DNA of 64,000 nt from Bradyrhizobium diversitatis (GTDB lineage Bacteria > Pseudomonadota > Alphaproteobacteria > Rhizobiales > Xanthobacteraceae): positions 149,494-213,493 of the forward strand of contig NZ_JACEGD010000016.1 in assembly GCF_016031635.1 (NCBI RefSeq), written 5' to 3'. A model generated the notes under the pieces. The model saw only the letters and a list, made by a program, of their open reading frames with translations, had not been told where the DNA came from and did no database searches. A program made the position numbers and the translations under genes. Positions 25,449 through 34,608 of the stretch are shown here, piece by piece (positions within the stretch are counted from its first letter, which is position 1; each line of letters starts with the position of its first letter).

Positions 25449-25651
25449 CTCGACCTCGGAATGATTGGCGCGAAATGGCAAGACGCGGCGACATCGAGAG
25501 ATCATTCTGCACGCTGTGCGAGCGTGCCTCGATTGTCAGTGAACCGGGAAGCGCGTCATGCAGGCATTTGGAATACCTGCCGTTAACCAATTGGGTTTTG
25601 GCAGGCAACAGCCAACGAAAAAGACGAGCGGCAAACAGGAGTGAACGTCAC

Positions 25652-26311
25652 ATGCGGATCGCTGGACTAGATCGGATTATCGCAATTCTCGCCCTGGCCA
25701 TGACGTTTTGCAGCGCCAGTGCGTCGCTCGCCCAGAACGCGGCGGCACCGTCGTCCATGAAGACCATCGGCACGCCAGCAGCCTCAGCCAAACCCGAGAT
25801 CGTGCCGTCGCTGTTCGTGCTCAACTCCCGCGGCGCCACGTTGCAAGGCGACACACTCACTTTGACCGGCGTATCGCCCAGCTCCATCATATTTGCCGAC
25901 CGTCCAGTACGGTCCGCAGGCCACCAGGCGACCGCCGACGTGATCGCGGAGTGGGGATCGGGTGACGACAGTTTCACCAAAAATCCTCCGAACGCGACCG
26001 TTTCCGTGCTGGGCAAGGATGGTTCGGTCAAGGACGCCGTCGTGGTCCTCAAGAACCCGAAGCTCGAGGGCGACAAGCTCACCTTCCATGTCCAGACTCT
26101 GGAAGGCGATCTTGCCGGCGCCGACGGTGGCGCTGCCCTCTTCATCGACATCATCGGGCGGCCATTCACGCCGATGTCGTTCGCCGGCGTTGCCCGGCGT
26201 AGCGCGTTCCGCGGCGCGATGTATGCGGGCGCCGCATATGGCGCGGCTGCGTACTATCACCCCTACGCGCGGCCGGCATGCGGCTATTACCCGTATCCGC
26301 CCTGCTATTGA
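25652..26311 (+). CDS. Exported protein of unknown function with Tyr/Pro-rich tail
   Basis: 219 residues. An N-terminal signal peptide (LDRIIAILALAMTFCSASASLAQ) has a likely cleavage after SLAQ. The mature part has beta-rich sections (GDTLTLTGVSPSSIIFADRP and HVQTLEGDLAGADGG), and the C-terminal 50 residues are rich in Ala, Tyr and Pro (AYYHPYARPACGYYPYPPCY) with two late Cys residues. The TLTLTGVSPSSIIFADRP section recurs in periplasmic proteins of rhizobia without known function. The start at 25652 is preceded by CAGGAG. It is the first gene of a run of exported proteins that continues to 30630. Confidence 0.75.
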   Translation: MRIAGLDRIIAILALAMTFCSASASLAQNAAAPSSMKTIGTPAASAKPEIVPSLFVLNSRGATLQGDTLTLTGVSPSSIIFADRPVRSAGHQATADVIAEWGSGDDSFTKNPPNATVSVLGKDGSVKDAVVVLKNPKLEGDKLTFHVQTLEGDLAGADGGAALFIDIIGRPFTPMSFAGVARRSAFRGAMYAGAAYGAAAYYHPYARPACGYYPYPPCY

Positions 26312-26403
26312 GACGAGGGAAGCGGGTTTCCCCTTAGCTCGGTGAATTGAGCGACCAACGCATCGAAAGATTTCCAGTTCTTCATTTCAACGGAGTTCGT
26401 ATC

Positions 26404-27834
26404 ATGGATATCACCCGTCGCAACGTAACGATCGGCGGCATGAGCCTGCTCGCTAGTTCCTCGATAAGCACAATGGGCCACGCCGAGCTCGGCGAACTTC
26501 TCGGCATCGGCGAGGGACTCGAGGAGTTCGCACTTGCCACCGACGCCTATATCTTCGGCTATCCGCTCGTGACGATGGAGATGACGCGCCGTGTCATCAC
26601 CAACGTTGCAACGCCGGTCGGCACGCGCGCGCCGATGGGCCAGATCATCAAGCTGCGCAAGTATCCTGATGCGTCCTTCCGCGACGTGACGGCACCAAAT
26701 GCAGACACGCTTTACACCAGTGCGTTCTTCGACGTCGGCAAGGAACCGTGGGTGCTCAGCATCCCGGACATGAAGGGCCGTTACGCACTCTTCCCGATGC
26801 TGGACGGCTGGACGACGGTGTTCCAGGTGCCGGGCAAGCGGACGACCGGTACCGGCGCGCAGACCTACGCCATCACGGGCCCGGGATGGAAGGGCACGCT
26901 GCCGTCCGGCGTCAAGGAATACAAGTCGCCCACCAGCATCGTGTGGCTGCTCGGCCGCATCTATTGCACCGGCACGTCCGAAGACTACGCCGAGGTGCAC
27001 AAGCTGCAGGACGAATGCAGGCTGGTCCCGCTGAGCTCCTATGGCAAGCCCTACACGCCGCCTGGAGGCAAGGTCGATGCTTCCATCGACATGAAGACTG
27101 CTGTTCGTGATCAGGTCAATCGCATGGATGCGACGGCCTATTTCACGTTGCTCTGCAAGCTCATGAAGGACAATCCGCCGGCGGCCGCCGACGCGCCGCA
27201 ACTCGCCAAGTTCGCGAGGATCGGAATCGTGCCAGGGCAGGATTTCGACGCAAGCAAGCTCAAGGCCGACTTCGTCAAGCGCGTTCCGGAGATCGGATTC
27301 GATCGCATCATGCTTCAGTTCAAGATCAACAAGGACATGAAGGACGAGAACGGCTGGGGCTTCACCACCAAGACCGGCATCTACGGTACCGACTATCTGA
27401 TGCGGGCGCTGGTTACCGCCATCGGGCTCGGCGCCAACCGGCCGCAGGACGCCGTATATCCAACATCGCTGAAAGACGCTGAGGGCCGCAAATACAACGG
27501 TGCCAACAAATACGTGCTGCGATTTGCCAAGGGGCAGCTGCCGCCGGCGCTCGGGTTCTGGTCGCTGACGATGTACGATTCGAACTATTTCTTCGTGAAC
27601 AATCCACTCGACCGCTACTCGATCAGCGCGCGACAGAATTTGAAATCGAATCCTGACGGCTCCACCGATCTCTACATTCAGAAGGACTCGCCGGGGAAGG
27701 ACAAGGAATCCAACTGGCTTCCCGCACCGTCAGGCGATTTTGTCCTGATGATGCGGCTGTATTGGCCGAACGAGAAGAACCCCTCGATCATCAATGGATC
27801 TTGGAAGATTCCGCCGGTCAAGCAGGTCACCTGA
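26404..27834 (+). CDS. DUF1254/DUF1214 domain-containing exported protein (first of tandem pair)
   Basis: 476 residues. The N-terminus has a twin-arginine-like signal (TRRNVTIGGMSLLASS) with probable cleavage after GHA. Next comes a DUF1254 domain (about 40-200; AYIFGYPLVTMEMTRR, APNADTLYTSAF, KGRYALFPMLDGWTTVF), then a DUF1214 domain (about 330-470; FAKGQLPPALGFWSLTMYD, DLYIQKDSPG, NWLPAP). The LYTSAFFDV/NADTLY and FWSLTMYD motifs are hallmarks. The biochemical role is unknown. The following gene at 27982 encodes the same architecture; the pair probably arose by tandem duplication and then diverged (about half identical in the C-terminal motifs by eye). No partner enzyme is adjacent. Confidence 0.85.
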   Translation: MDITRRNVTIGGMSLLASSSISTMGHAELGELLGIGEGLEEFALATDAYIFGYPLVTMEMTRRVITNVATPVGTRAPMGQIIKLRKYPDASFRDVTAPNADTLYTSAFFDVGKEPWVLSIPDMKGRYALFPMLDGWTTVFQVPGKRTTGTGAQTYAITGPGWKGTLPSGVKEYKSPTSIVWLLGRIYCTGTSEDYAEVHKLQDECRLVPLSSYGKPYTPPGGKVDASIDMKTAVRDQVNRMDATAYFTLLCKLMKDNPPAAADAPQLAKFARIGIVPGQDFDASKLKADFVKRVPEIGFDRIMLQFKINKDMKDENGWGFTTKTGIYGTDYLMRALVTAIGLGANRPQDAVYPTSLKDAEGRKYNGANKYVLRFAKGQLPPALGFWSLTMYDSNYFFVNNPLDRYSISARQNLKSNPDGSTDLYIQKDSPGKDKESNWLPAPSGDFVLMMRLYWPNEKNPSIINGSWKIPPVKQVT

Positions 27835-27915
27835 GCCGAAGGCATACGACGGCACAAACTCTCAAATACCTCGGCTGGTCCGGCCTGCGGCTATGACCTC
27901 ATCCGCTCCGCCATC

Positions 27916-27941
27916 GACGCCAGCGCTTTGGCGCTGGCGTC
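27916..27941. terminator. Hairpin between the two DUF1254 genes
   Basis: GACGCCAGCGC and GCGCTGGCGTC form an 11-bp perfect stem with a TTTG loop. It lies about 80 nt after the first DUF1254 stop and 40 nt before the second start. No T-run follows (CGCCGAATAAAAG), so it may be an attenuator, processing site or rho-assisted terminator. Confidence 0.45.
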
Positions 27942-27981
27942 CGCCGAATAAAAGAACAATGGTGACAAAGGAGAGCATCCC

Positions 27982-29421
27982 ATGTTGACGAAACGCGATC
28001 TGCTTCGCTCCGCTGCAATGACCGCGCTCGCCGTCACAACGGCGAGGTCCACCCCGGCAATTGCGCAGAACAAAGCCGATTGGCCCAGGCTGTTAGAGGC
28101 CAAGGACATCGCCGAGGCAGGTTTCATCTACGGCCTGCCAATCGTGATGAACTATGCAATCATGTACGAATACGCGGTCGACCGCAATTCGGGGCAGTTC
28201 AAGGCACCGTTCAATCAGATCAAGAACGAGCCGAATGTCTACACCTACAAGGATACGGCGATCGTCACGCCCAATAGCGACACGCCCTATTCCTTCGTGT
28301 GGCTGGATTTGCGGGCGGAGCCGGTGGTGCTCTCGGTGCCGGCAATCGATCCGAAGCGCTACTACTCGGTCATGCTCTGCGACGGCAATACTTACAATTA
28401 CGGGTATATCGGCACCCGAGCCACAGGGAGCGAGGCCGGCGACTACATGGTGGTCGGGCCCGACTGGAAGGGCGACACCCCGGCGGGCATCAAGCGAGTG
28501 TTTCGTTCGAGCACACAGTTATCCCTCGCGGGCTATCGCACCCAGCTTTTCGGCCCGGATGATCTCGACAACGTCAAGAAGGTGCAAGCTGGCTACAAGG
28601 TGCAGATGCTCTCGGCTTATCTGAAACAGACGCCGCCGCCGGCCGCGCCAGCCATCGACTTCCCCAAGATCGACAAGGAACTCGTGAAGACCAACTTCTT
28701 CGATTATCTCGACTTCGCGCTACAATTCGCGCCGGCACAGGATAATGAGAAGGAGATACGCTCCAAGCTGGCACGCATCGGGGTCGGGCCGGGCAAGACC
28801 CTCAACTTCAAGGACCTGCCACTGGAGCACAAGCTGGAGCTTGGCCTCGGCATGAAGGAGGGGCAGCGGAAGGTGGACGAGGCCGTCGCATCTGCCGGCA
28901 AAGCGATCAACGGCTGGCGCGTTAGCGGTCTTCCAGGCGATAGCGCCCACTACAATGGCGACTGGTTGAAGCGAGCCGTCGCCGCTCAGGCCGGCATTTA
29001 CGGCAATGACCCGGCGGAAGCGACCTATCCGTTCACGCGTGTTGACAGCGACGGCCGGACGCTCGACGGCAGCAAGCACAATTACACACTGACCTTCCGG
29101 GCGGGACAACTGCCACCGGTGAACTCCTTCTGGTCGGTGACGATGTATGACGGCAAGAGCCAACTCCTGGTCGAGAACCCGATCAGCCGCTACCTCATCA
29201 ACTCGCCGATGTTGCCCGGCATGAAGAAGAATGAGGATGGCTCGCTCACCCTCTACATCCAGAAGGACAGCCCCGGCGCGGACAAGGAAGCAAACTGGCT
29301 GCCTGCGCCCAATGACACGATCTATCTTGTCATGCGCCTGTACTGGCCGAAGAGCGAAGCACCTTCGATCCTGCCGGCCGGCGAAGGGAGCTGGCAGCCG
29401 CCTGGCATCAAGCGGGTTTGA
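27982..29421 (+). CDS. DUF1254/DUF1214 domain-containing exported protein (second of tandem pair)
   Basis: 479 residues. It starts with a signal sequence (LTKRDLLRSAAMTALAVTTARSTPAIAQ, likely cleavage after AIAQ). The DUF1254 domain has AGFIYGLPIVMNYAIMYEYAV and TPNSDTPYSFVWLDL; the DUF1214 domain has FRAGQLPPVNSFWSVTMYDGK, YIQKDSPG and NWLPAPND. A strong ribosome site (AAAGGAGAG) precedes ATG 27982. The N-terminal motif NSDTPYSF differs from NADTLYTS in its neighbour, so the two may have different ligands. The exported location and an outer-membrane protein downstream point to a periplasmic or uptake-related role, but nothing is proven. Confidence 0.86.
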   Translation: MLTKRDLLRSAAMTALAVTTARSTPAIAQNKADWPRLLEAKDIAEAGFIYGLPIVMNYAIMYEYAVDRNSGQFKAPFNQIKNEPNVYTYKDTAIVTPNSDTPYSFVWLDLRAEPVVLSVPAIDPKRYYSVMLCDGNTYNYGYIGTRATGSEAGDYMVVGPDWKGDTPAGIKRVFRSSTQLSLAGYRTQLFGPDDLDNVKKVQAGYKVQMLSAYLKQTPPPAAPAIDFPKIDKELVKTNFFDYLDFALQFAPAQDNEKEIRSKLARIGVGPGKTLNFKDLPLEHKLELGLGMKEGQRKVDEAVASAGKAINGWRVSGLPGDSAHYNGDWLKRAVAAQAGIYGNDPAEATYPFTRVDSDGRTLDGSKHNYTLTFRAGQLPPVNSFWSVTMYDGKSQLLVENPISRYLINSPMLPGMKKNEDGSLTLYIQKDSPGADKEANWLPAPNDTIYLVMRLYWPKSEAPSILPAGEGSWQPPGIKRV

Positions 29422-29562
29422 CAGACGTCCGAATGCAGATCGGTTCGGCAAATGGTCCGGTCAGATCGGATGCCGCATACTTTTGGCGCGGACCGTGACC
29501 ACCCGTTGCAGTTCAGCGACGGCCATTTTGGGTTCAGACACAATTGGTGTCGGGGGTAGAGA

Positions 29563-30630
29563 ATGACGCCATCCAGGCAAGAATCTCGGGTTCGGTTCAT
29601 CCGCTCGAGTCTCGGCGCGGCCATGGTGCTGCTCGGCTGCGTGCCCGAAGCGGCATATGCCGATGAGGGTGGGGTTTCGTACTGGCTTCCCGGCCGGTTC
29701 GGCAGCCTCGCGGCGGCCCCGGCGGTGCCGGGCTGGTCGATAGCGGCGGTGTATTATCACACGACCGTATCCGCATCCGGAGCCACAGCCGCGGCGAAGG
29801 AAATCCAGATCGGCAGGTTTCCCGCGACGGTGAACAGCAGCCTCAATCTGCATCTCAATGCGCAGGGCGACCTCGTTCTGCTCAACCCCACCTACACCTT
29901 CGCAACTCCGGTGCTCGGAGGACAATTGGCCATTGGCGTAACCGGCCTGTTCGGGCGGTCGAGCGCCGACCTGAGCGGGACGCTGACCGCGGTACTCGGA
30001 CCGCTGGTGATAACGCGCAACGGCACCATCGCCGACTCCATCACATCGGTCGGCGACCTCTATCCGCAGGCGACATTGAAGTGGAACGCCGGGGTCCACA
30101 ATTTCATGACCTATGTGACCGGGGACATTCCGGTCGGCGCCTATTCGCCAATCCGACTTGCCAATCTCGGTATCGGCCATGCTGCTATCGACGGCGGCGG
30201 CGGCTACACCTACTTCAATCCGCAGACCGGCCACGAGTTTTCGGCTGTCGCGGGACTTACCTACAATTTCAAGAACCACGACACACAATATCAGAATGGC
30301 ATCGACTTTCACTTCGACTGGGGCGCCTCCCAGTTTCTCTCCAAACAGCTTTTTGTCGGACTGGTGGGGTACGGCTATCAGCAGATCACCGACGACTTTG
30401 GACAACACCCGATCCTCGGTGGTTTCCGGTCACGGGTCGTTGGCGTAGGTCCGCAGGTCGGATACCTGTTTCCGGTTGAAGACATGCAAGGTTATCTCAA
30501 CCTGAAGGCATATGGCGAATTCGCGGCGGAGAACCGGCCGGCAGGATGGAATGCGTGGTTGACGTTCTCGATTTCGCCGATGGCTCCTGCCGGCACGGTG
30601 GCGCCGACCCGGCGGATGGTGACGAAATAG
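29563..30630 (+). CDS. Outer-membrane beta-barrel protein, Phenol_MetA_deg/SphA-type
   Basis: 355 residues. The signal peptide (residues about 10-32; VRFIRSSLGAAMVLLGCVPEAAYA) can be cut after AYA-D by signal peptidase I; the internal LLGC could instead be a lipobox. The mature part alternates polar and aromatic residues with many Gly/Asn turns, as in a barrel of anti-parallel strands (LNLHLNAQGDLVLLNPTYTF, WNAWLTFSIS), and the family-typical FGSLAAAPAVPGWS N-terminus. Members of this family accompany aromatic or hydrophobic compound degradation as putative uptake channels. It is the last gene of the exported-protein run; the substrate is unknown. Confidence 0.8.
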   Translation: MTPSRQESRVRFIRSSLGAAMVLLGCVPEAAYADEGGVSYWLPGRFGSLAAAPAVPGWSIAAVYYHTTVSASGATAAAKEIQIGRFPATVNSSLNLHLNAQGDLVLLNPTYTFATPVLGGQLAIGVTGLFGRSSADLSGTLTAVLGPLVITRNGTIADSITSVGDLYPQATLKWNAGVHNFMTYVTGDIPVGAYSPIRLANLGIGHAAIDGGGGYTYFNPQTGHEFSAVAGLTYNFKNHDTQYQNGIDFHFDWGASQFLSKQLFVGLVGYGYQQITDDFGQHPILGGFRSRVVGVGPQVGYLFPVEDMQGYLNLKAYGEFAAENRPAGWNAWLTFSISPMAPAGTVAPTRRMVTK

Positions 30631-30709
30631 GCCATGGTCGCACGCGATTCCTCGCGTTGCCCGGTCGGGCAAAGCACGCCACATGCAGGTCAAGGGGCCA
30701 GAACCGTCC

Positions 30710-31171
30710 TCAGATTTCGCAGCTGGTCAGATTCAATGCCTTGCGCAAGCCACCAAACGCCTTGAGCCGACAGGGCTCGGTATTGTCGGCGGCCTTTGAA
30801 CGCTGGACATTGGCAGTTCGCTTGATAACGGCTGCCTTCGGTTTTGGCTTGGGACGTTCGGCGGTCGCGATCTTCTTCGAATGGTGCCGATGACGGGTGA
30901 TCGCTTCCGGCTCGCGCGAACCGAGATGGATGTCTTCCGGCGGAGCAACGGGCGGTTCGACCAAAGCAGCCTGTGTCGGCATCTCGCTGCTCACAGCGAC
31001 GACGTCAAGGCGATCGGCCTTCGCCAATACGTCATGTGCAGCCGGGATGGCTGCGTTTTGCTCGGCAAGCGGCTGGACGATCGCGCGACGCGGTGGAGTT
31101 CTCAGCTCCATTGCCGAGAGCATTCCTACGCTCAACAGGATAAGGAGGCCCAACAACGCCATTCTCAGCAT
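30710..31171 (-). CDS. Small membrane-anchored basic protein of unknown function
   Basis: 153 residues. A single N-terminal hydrophobic segment (LRMALLGLLILLSVGMLSAM) is followed by a long, low-complexity, Pro/Lys/Ala-rich region (HHSKKIATAERPKPKPKAAVIKRT) and a C-terminal block with two Cys. I do not recognise the family. The layout (anchor plus long basic linker) resembles rhizobial single-pass proteins of unknown role. It is convergent with the outer-membrane protein at 29563 and lies upstream of the 545-bp gap before ppc. Expression is uncertain. Confidence 0.6.
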   Translation of the reverse strand: MLRMALLGLLILLSVGMLSAMELRTPPRRAIVQPLAEQNAAIPAAHDVLAKADRLDVVAVSSEMPTQAALVEPPVAPPEDIHLGSREPEAITRHRHHSKKIATAERPKPKPKAAVIKRTANVQRSKAADNTEPCRLKAFGGLRKALNLTSCEI

Positions 31172-31716
31172 AATGTGCCTCTAACCAAGGTTAGTGCCGC
31201 TGAAAATTCTCCGCTGCAATAAGGCAACTTGTCGGCGGCTGCCGCCTCACAACGAATCATTTGCGCGACAGGGTTAACGTCGGTGATGCTCCTGCACGTG
31301 CCGAAAACGCCGCCGCTCACTAGCCTGTAGGATGGGTAGAGCGTGGCCGGCCGCAAGACCGCGAGACGATGTCCATTGGTGAGATTGCAGCAATCTCTCG
31401 TGCCCCGGACGCAGCGCAGCGCGCCGCGTCTTCGCGGCGTGATGCGCTGCAGAGCCGGGGCCCATGTTGCGGCAATGCGCTCTGTGGCTTCTGTTGGGGT
31501 GGACGGCCCCCGACGGCATCAGTGTGCCAGAATGAGGTCGGTCTAGAGTCCCGGCTCGGCGGAGCAACGCTTGCGGCGTTGCTGCTTGTCCGGGACACGT
31601 GATCATCACCCCAGCCCTGCCGCGCCGCCACCAAGTTCATCTTGCACTGCGGCGGAAAAATATCGCACACTCGCGCTTGCCGGGCATCCAAGCGAGCTCG
31701 AACCAAGGAGCGAGCC
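31172..31716. other. 545-bp intergenic region ahead of ppc
   Basis: The right half is mainly the family D repeat (31396-31602). The left part (31172-31395) carries the probable promoter of the minus-strand gene at 30710-31171. Immediately upstream of ppc, AAGGAG at 31705-31710 is its ribosome-binding site. I found no convincing gene here. Confidence 0.6.
31396..31602. repeat. Intergenic palindromic repeat, family D (copy 2)
   Basis: It begins TCTCGTGCCCCGGACGCAGC and ends with TTGTCCGGGACACGTGA, with internal GAGCCGGGGCCCATG and GAGTCCCGGCTCGG arms. The copy is about 65 nt longer than the one at 4676-4816, with an insertion in its centre. Confidence 0.8.
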
Positions 31717-34512
31717 ATGTCCCTCCAGACCGTACCATCCGACAGCACTGAACCCCGCGCCAACCGCCCTGATGACGTCCAGGCGCTCGAGGCCGACGCG
31801 CGCATGCGGGACGACATCCGCCTGCTCGGGCGCATCCTCGGCGACACCGTGCGCGACCAGGAGGGCGCCGAATTGTTCGACCTGGTCGAGCGCATCCGGC
31901 AGACCTCGATCCGGTTCCACCGCGACGAGGACCGGCTCGCCCGCCGCGAGCTCGAGCAGATCCTCGACAGCATGTCGACCTCCGAGACGGTGCGGATCGT
32001 CCGTGCCTTCAGCTATTTCTCGCACCTTGCCAACATCGCCGAGGACCAGAACAACATCCGCCAGATGCGCGCGCGTGCTGCCAAAAGCGGCGGCTCCGGC
32101 GTGCTGGCGGACACGCTGGCCCATGCCAAGGCGGCGGGCATTGGTCCCGATCAGCTCCGCAACTTCTTCAAGACCGCGCTGGTCAGCCCGGTGCTGACCG
32201 CGCATCCGACCGAAGTCCGCCGCAAGAGCACCATGGACCGCGAGATGGAGGTCGCCGGCCTGCTCGACCGCCGCGAGCGGGTCGCGTTGACCGCGGAGGA
32301 AGCGGCCGCCAGCGACGAGCAGCTTCGCCGCGAGGTGCTGACGCTGTGGCAGACCAATCTGTTGCGCCGGACCAAGCTGACCGTGCTCGACGAGGTCGCC
32401 AACGGCCTGTCCTTCTACGACTACACCTTCCTGCGCGAGGTGCCGCGGCTTGTAAACGCGCTCGAGGACCGGCTGGAGGAGGACGGCGCACAGGCTGCCG
32501 GCGAGCTCGCCTCGTTCCTGCGCATGGGCAGCTGGATCGGCGGCGATCGTGACGGCAACCCCTTCGTCACCGCCGACGTCATGCGCGGCACGCTGCGGCT
32601 GCAGTCGAGCCGGGTGATGCAGTTCTATCTGAACGAGCTGCACGTGCTCGGCGCCGAGCTGTCGATCGCGGCTCATCTTGCCGACGTCTCGGAGGAGCTG
32701 CGCAACCTGGCGGAGCGCTCGCCGGACACCTCGCCGCACCGAAGCGGCGAGCCTTATCGTCTCGCGGTGTCCGGCATCTATGCCCGGCTCGCCGCAACGG
32801 CCGAAATGCTGGAGGTCGAGATCACACGCCGGCCGGTCGGCAAAGCGGCGCCTTACGCCAGCGTCAAGGAGCTGCAGGCCGATCTCGACGTGCTGCACCG
32901 CTCGCTGATCTCCAACAACGCCCGCGTCATCGCCCGCGGCCGGCTGCGGCTGCTGCGCCGCGCAGTGGACTGCTTCGGCTTCCATCTCGCCCGGCTCGAC
33001 ATCCGCCAGAACTCGGCCGTGCACGAACGCACCATCGCCGAGCTGATGGACGCCGCCAATCCCGGCATGTCCTATCTCGCGCTCGGCGAGGATGCCCGCA
33101 TCTCGCTGCTCACCAACGAATTGCGCTCGACGCGCGCGCTGGTCTCGCCCTTCGTCAAATACAGCGACGAGACCATGGGGGAGCTCAACGTCTTCCATGC
33201 CGCCGCGGAAGCGCATGCGAAGTTCGGCTCGGACGCCATCCCCCAATGCATCATCTCGATGTGCAAGGGCATGTCGGACATGCTGGAAGTGGCCGTGCTG
33301 CTCAAGGAGGTCGGCCTCGTCCATCCTTCCGGCCGCAGCGCCATCAACATCGTCCCGCTGTTCGAGACCATCGAGGATCTGCAGGCCTCATCCGGCATCA
33401 TGGATCGCATGCTGTCGCTGCACGACTACCGCCGGCTGGTCGACAGCCGTGGCAGCGTGCAGGAGGTCATGCTCGGCTATTCCGACTCGAACAAGGACGG
33501 CGGCTTCGTCACCTCGGGCTGGGAGCTCTACAAGGCCGAGATCGGCCTCGTCGAGGTGTTCGAGCGCCACCACGTGCGGCTGCGCCTGTTCCACGGCCGT
33601 GGCGGCTCGGTCGGCCGCGGCGGCGGGCCGAGCTATGACGCCATCATCGCGCAGCCCGGCGGCGCCGTGAACGGCCAGATCCGCATCACCGAGCAGGGCG
33701 AGATCATCTCGTCGAAATATTCCAACGCCGAGGTCGGCCGCAACAATCTGGAGATCCTCGCCGCCGCGACGCTGGAGGCGAGTCTCCTGCATCCGCGCCA
33801 GAGCGCACCGCGCCGCGAATATCTGACCGCGATGGACGAGCTTTCCAATCTCGCCTTCAAGGCCTATCGCGGCCTGGTCTACGAGACCGACGGCTTCGTC
33901 GATTATTTCTGGGCTTCCACCGTCATCAACGAGATCGCGACGCTGAACATCGGCAGCCGTCCGGCCTCGCGCAAGAAGACCCGCGCGATCGAAGACCTTC
34001 GCGCCATCCCCTGGGTGTTCTCCTGGGCGCAATGCCGCCTGATGCTGCCGGGCTGGTACGGCTTCGGCAGCGCGGTCGAGCAATGGATCGCCGAGCATCC
34101 CGACAAGGGCATGCCGTTCCTGAAGGAGCTCTACCAGGAATGGCCGTTCTTCCGCATGCTGCTGTCGAACATGGACATGGTGCTGGCGAAAAGCTCGATC
34201 GCGATCGCCTCGCGCTACGCCGAGCTCGTGCCCGACGAAGCCTTGCGCGAGAAGATCTTCGGCCGTATCCGCCGCGAATGGCATTCCTGCATCGAGACGC
34301 TGCTCGACATCATGGGCCAGGACCGGCTGCTCCAGGGCAATCCGCTCCTGGAGCGCTCCGTACGCCACCGCTTCCCTTATCTCGACCCGCTCAACCACGT
34401 GCAGGTCGAACTCTTGAAAGAGCACCGCGCGCAGAACCCGGACGAGCAGGTGCTGCGCGGAATTCAGCTGACCATCAACGGCATTTCGGCGGGGTTGAGG
34501 AATACGGGGTAA
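31717..34512 (+). CDS. ppc: Phosphoenolpyruvate carboxylase
   Basis: 931 residues, the usual bacterial length. It carboxylates phosphoenolpyruvate with bicarbonate to oxaloacetate, the anaplerotic entry to the citric acid cycle. Catalytic features seen: LTAHPTEVRRK with His163 (E. coli His138), FHGRGGSVGRGGGPS with His626 and Arg628, and the C-terminal RNTG that shapes the active/allosteric site. The start at ATG 31717 has AAGGAG seven bases upstream. The gene is monocistronic; a family A repeat follows 8 nt after its stop and separates it from the convergent lactonase-like gene. Confidence 0.97.
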   Translation: MSLQTVPSDSTEPRANRPDDVQALEADARMRDDIRLLGRILGDTVRDQEGAELFDLVERIRQTSIRFHRDEDRLARRELEQILDSMSTSETVRIVRAFSYFSHLANIAEDQNNIRQMRARAAKSGGSGVLADTLAHAKAAGIGPDQLRNFFKTALVSPVLTAHPTEVRRKSTMDREMEVAGLLDRRERVALTAEEAAASDEQLRREVLTLWQTNLLRRTKLTVLDEVANGLSFYDYTFLREVPRLVNALEDRLEEDGAQAAGELASFLRMGSWIGGDRDGNPFVTADVMRGTLRLQSSRVMQFYLNELHVLGAELSIAAHLADVSEELRNLAERSPDTSPHRSGEPYRLAVSGIYARLAATAEMLEVEITRRPVGKAAPYASVKELQADLDVLHRSLISNNARVIARGRLRLLRRAVDCFGFHLARLDIRQNSAVHERTIAELMDAANPGMSYLALGEDARISLLTNELRSTRALVSPFVKYSDETMGELNVFHAAAEAHAKFGSDAIPQCIISMCKGMSDMLEVAVLLKEVGLVHPSGRSAINIVPLFETIEDLQASSGIMDRMLSLHDYRRLVDSRGSVQEVMLGYSDSNKDGGFVTSGWELYKAEIGLVEVFERHHVRLRLFHGRGGSVGRGGGPSYDAIIAQPGGAVNGQIRITEQGEIISSKYSNAEVGRNNLEILAAATLEASLLHPRQSAPRREYLTAMDELSNLAFKAYRGLVYETDGFVDYFWASTVINEIATLNIGSRPASRKKTRAIEDLRAIPWVFSWAQCRLMLPGWYGFGSAVEQWIAEHPDKGMPFLKELYQEWPFFRMLLSNMDMVLAKSSIAIASRYAELVPDEALREKIFGRIRREWHSCIETLLDIMGQDRLLQGNPLLERSVRHRFPYLDPLNHVQVELLKEHRAQNPDEQVLRGIQLTINGISAGLRNTG

Positions 34513-34520
34513 CCTCACCC

Positions 34521-34598
34521 GTCGTTCCGGGGCGCCCGAAGGGCGAACCCGGAACCTCGAGATTCCGGGTTCGATGCTGCGCATCGCCCCGGAATGAC
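34521..34598. repeat. Intergenic palindromic repeat, family A (copy 4, short form)
   Basis: GTCGTTCCGGGGCGCCCG...AACCCGGAACCTC / GAGATTCCGGGTT...CGCCCCGGAATGAC. The centre is reduced compared with copies 1-3. It lies between the convergent ppc and SMP-30-like genes. Confidence 0.88.
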
Positions 34599-34608
34599 GG
34601 TGTGCCCC

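Noticed and set aside
31606..33324. Antisense frame opposite ppc
   Set aside because: ppc is complete with catalytic residues; the antisense product has no domain signal.
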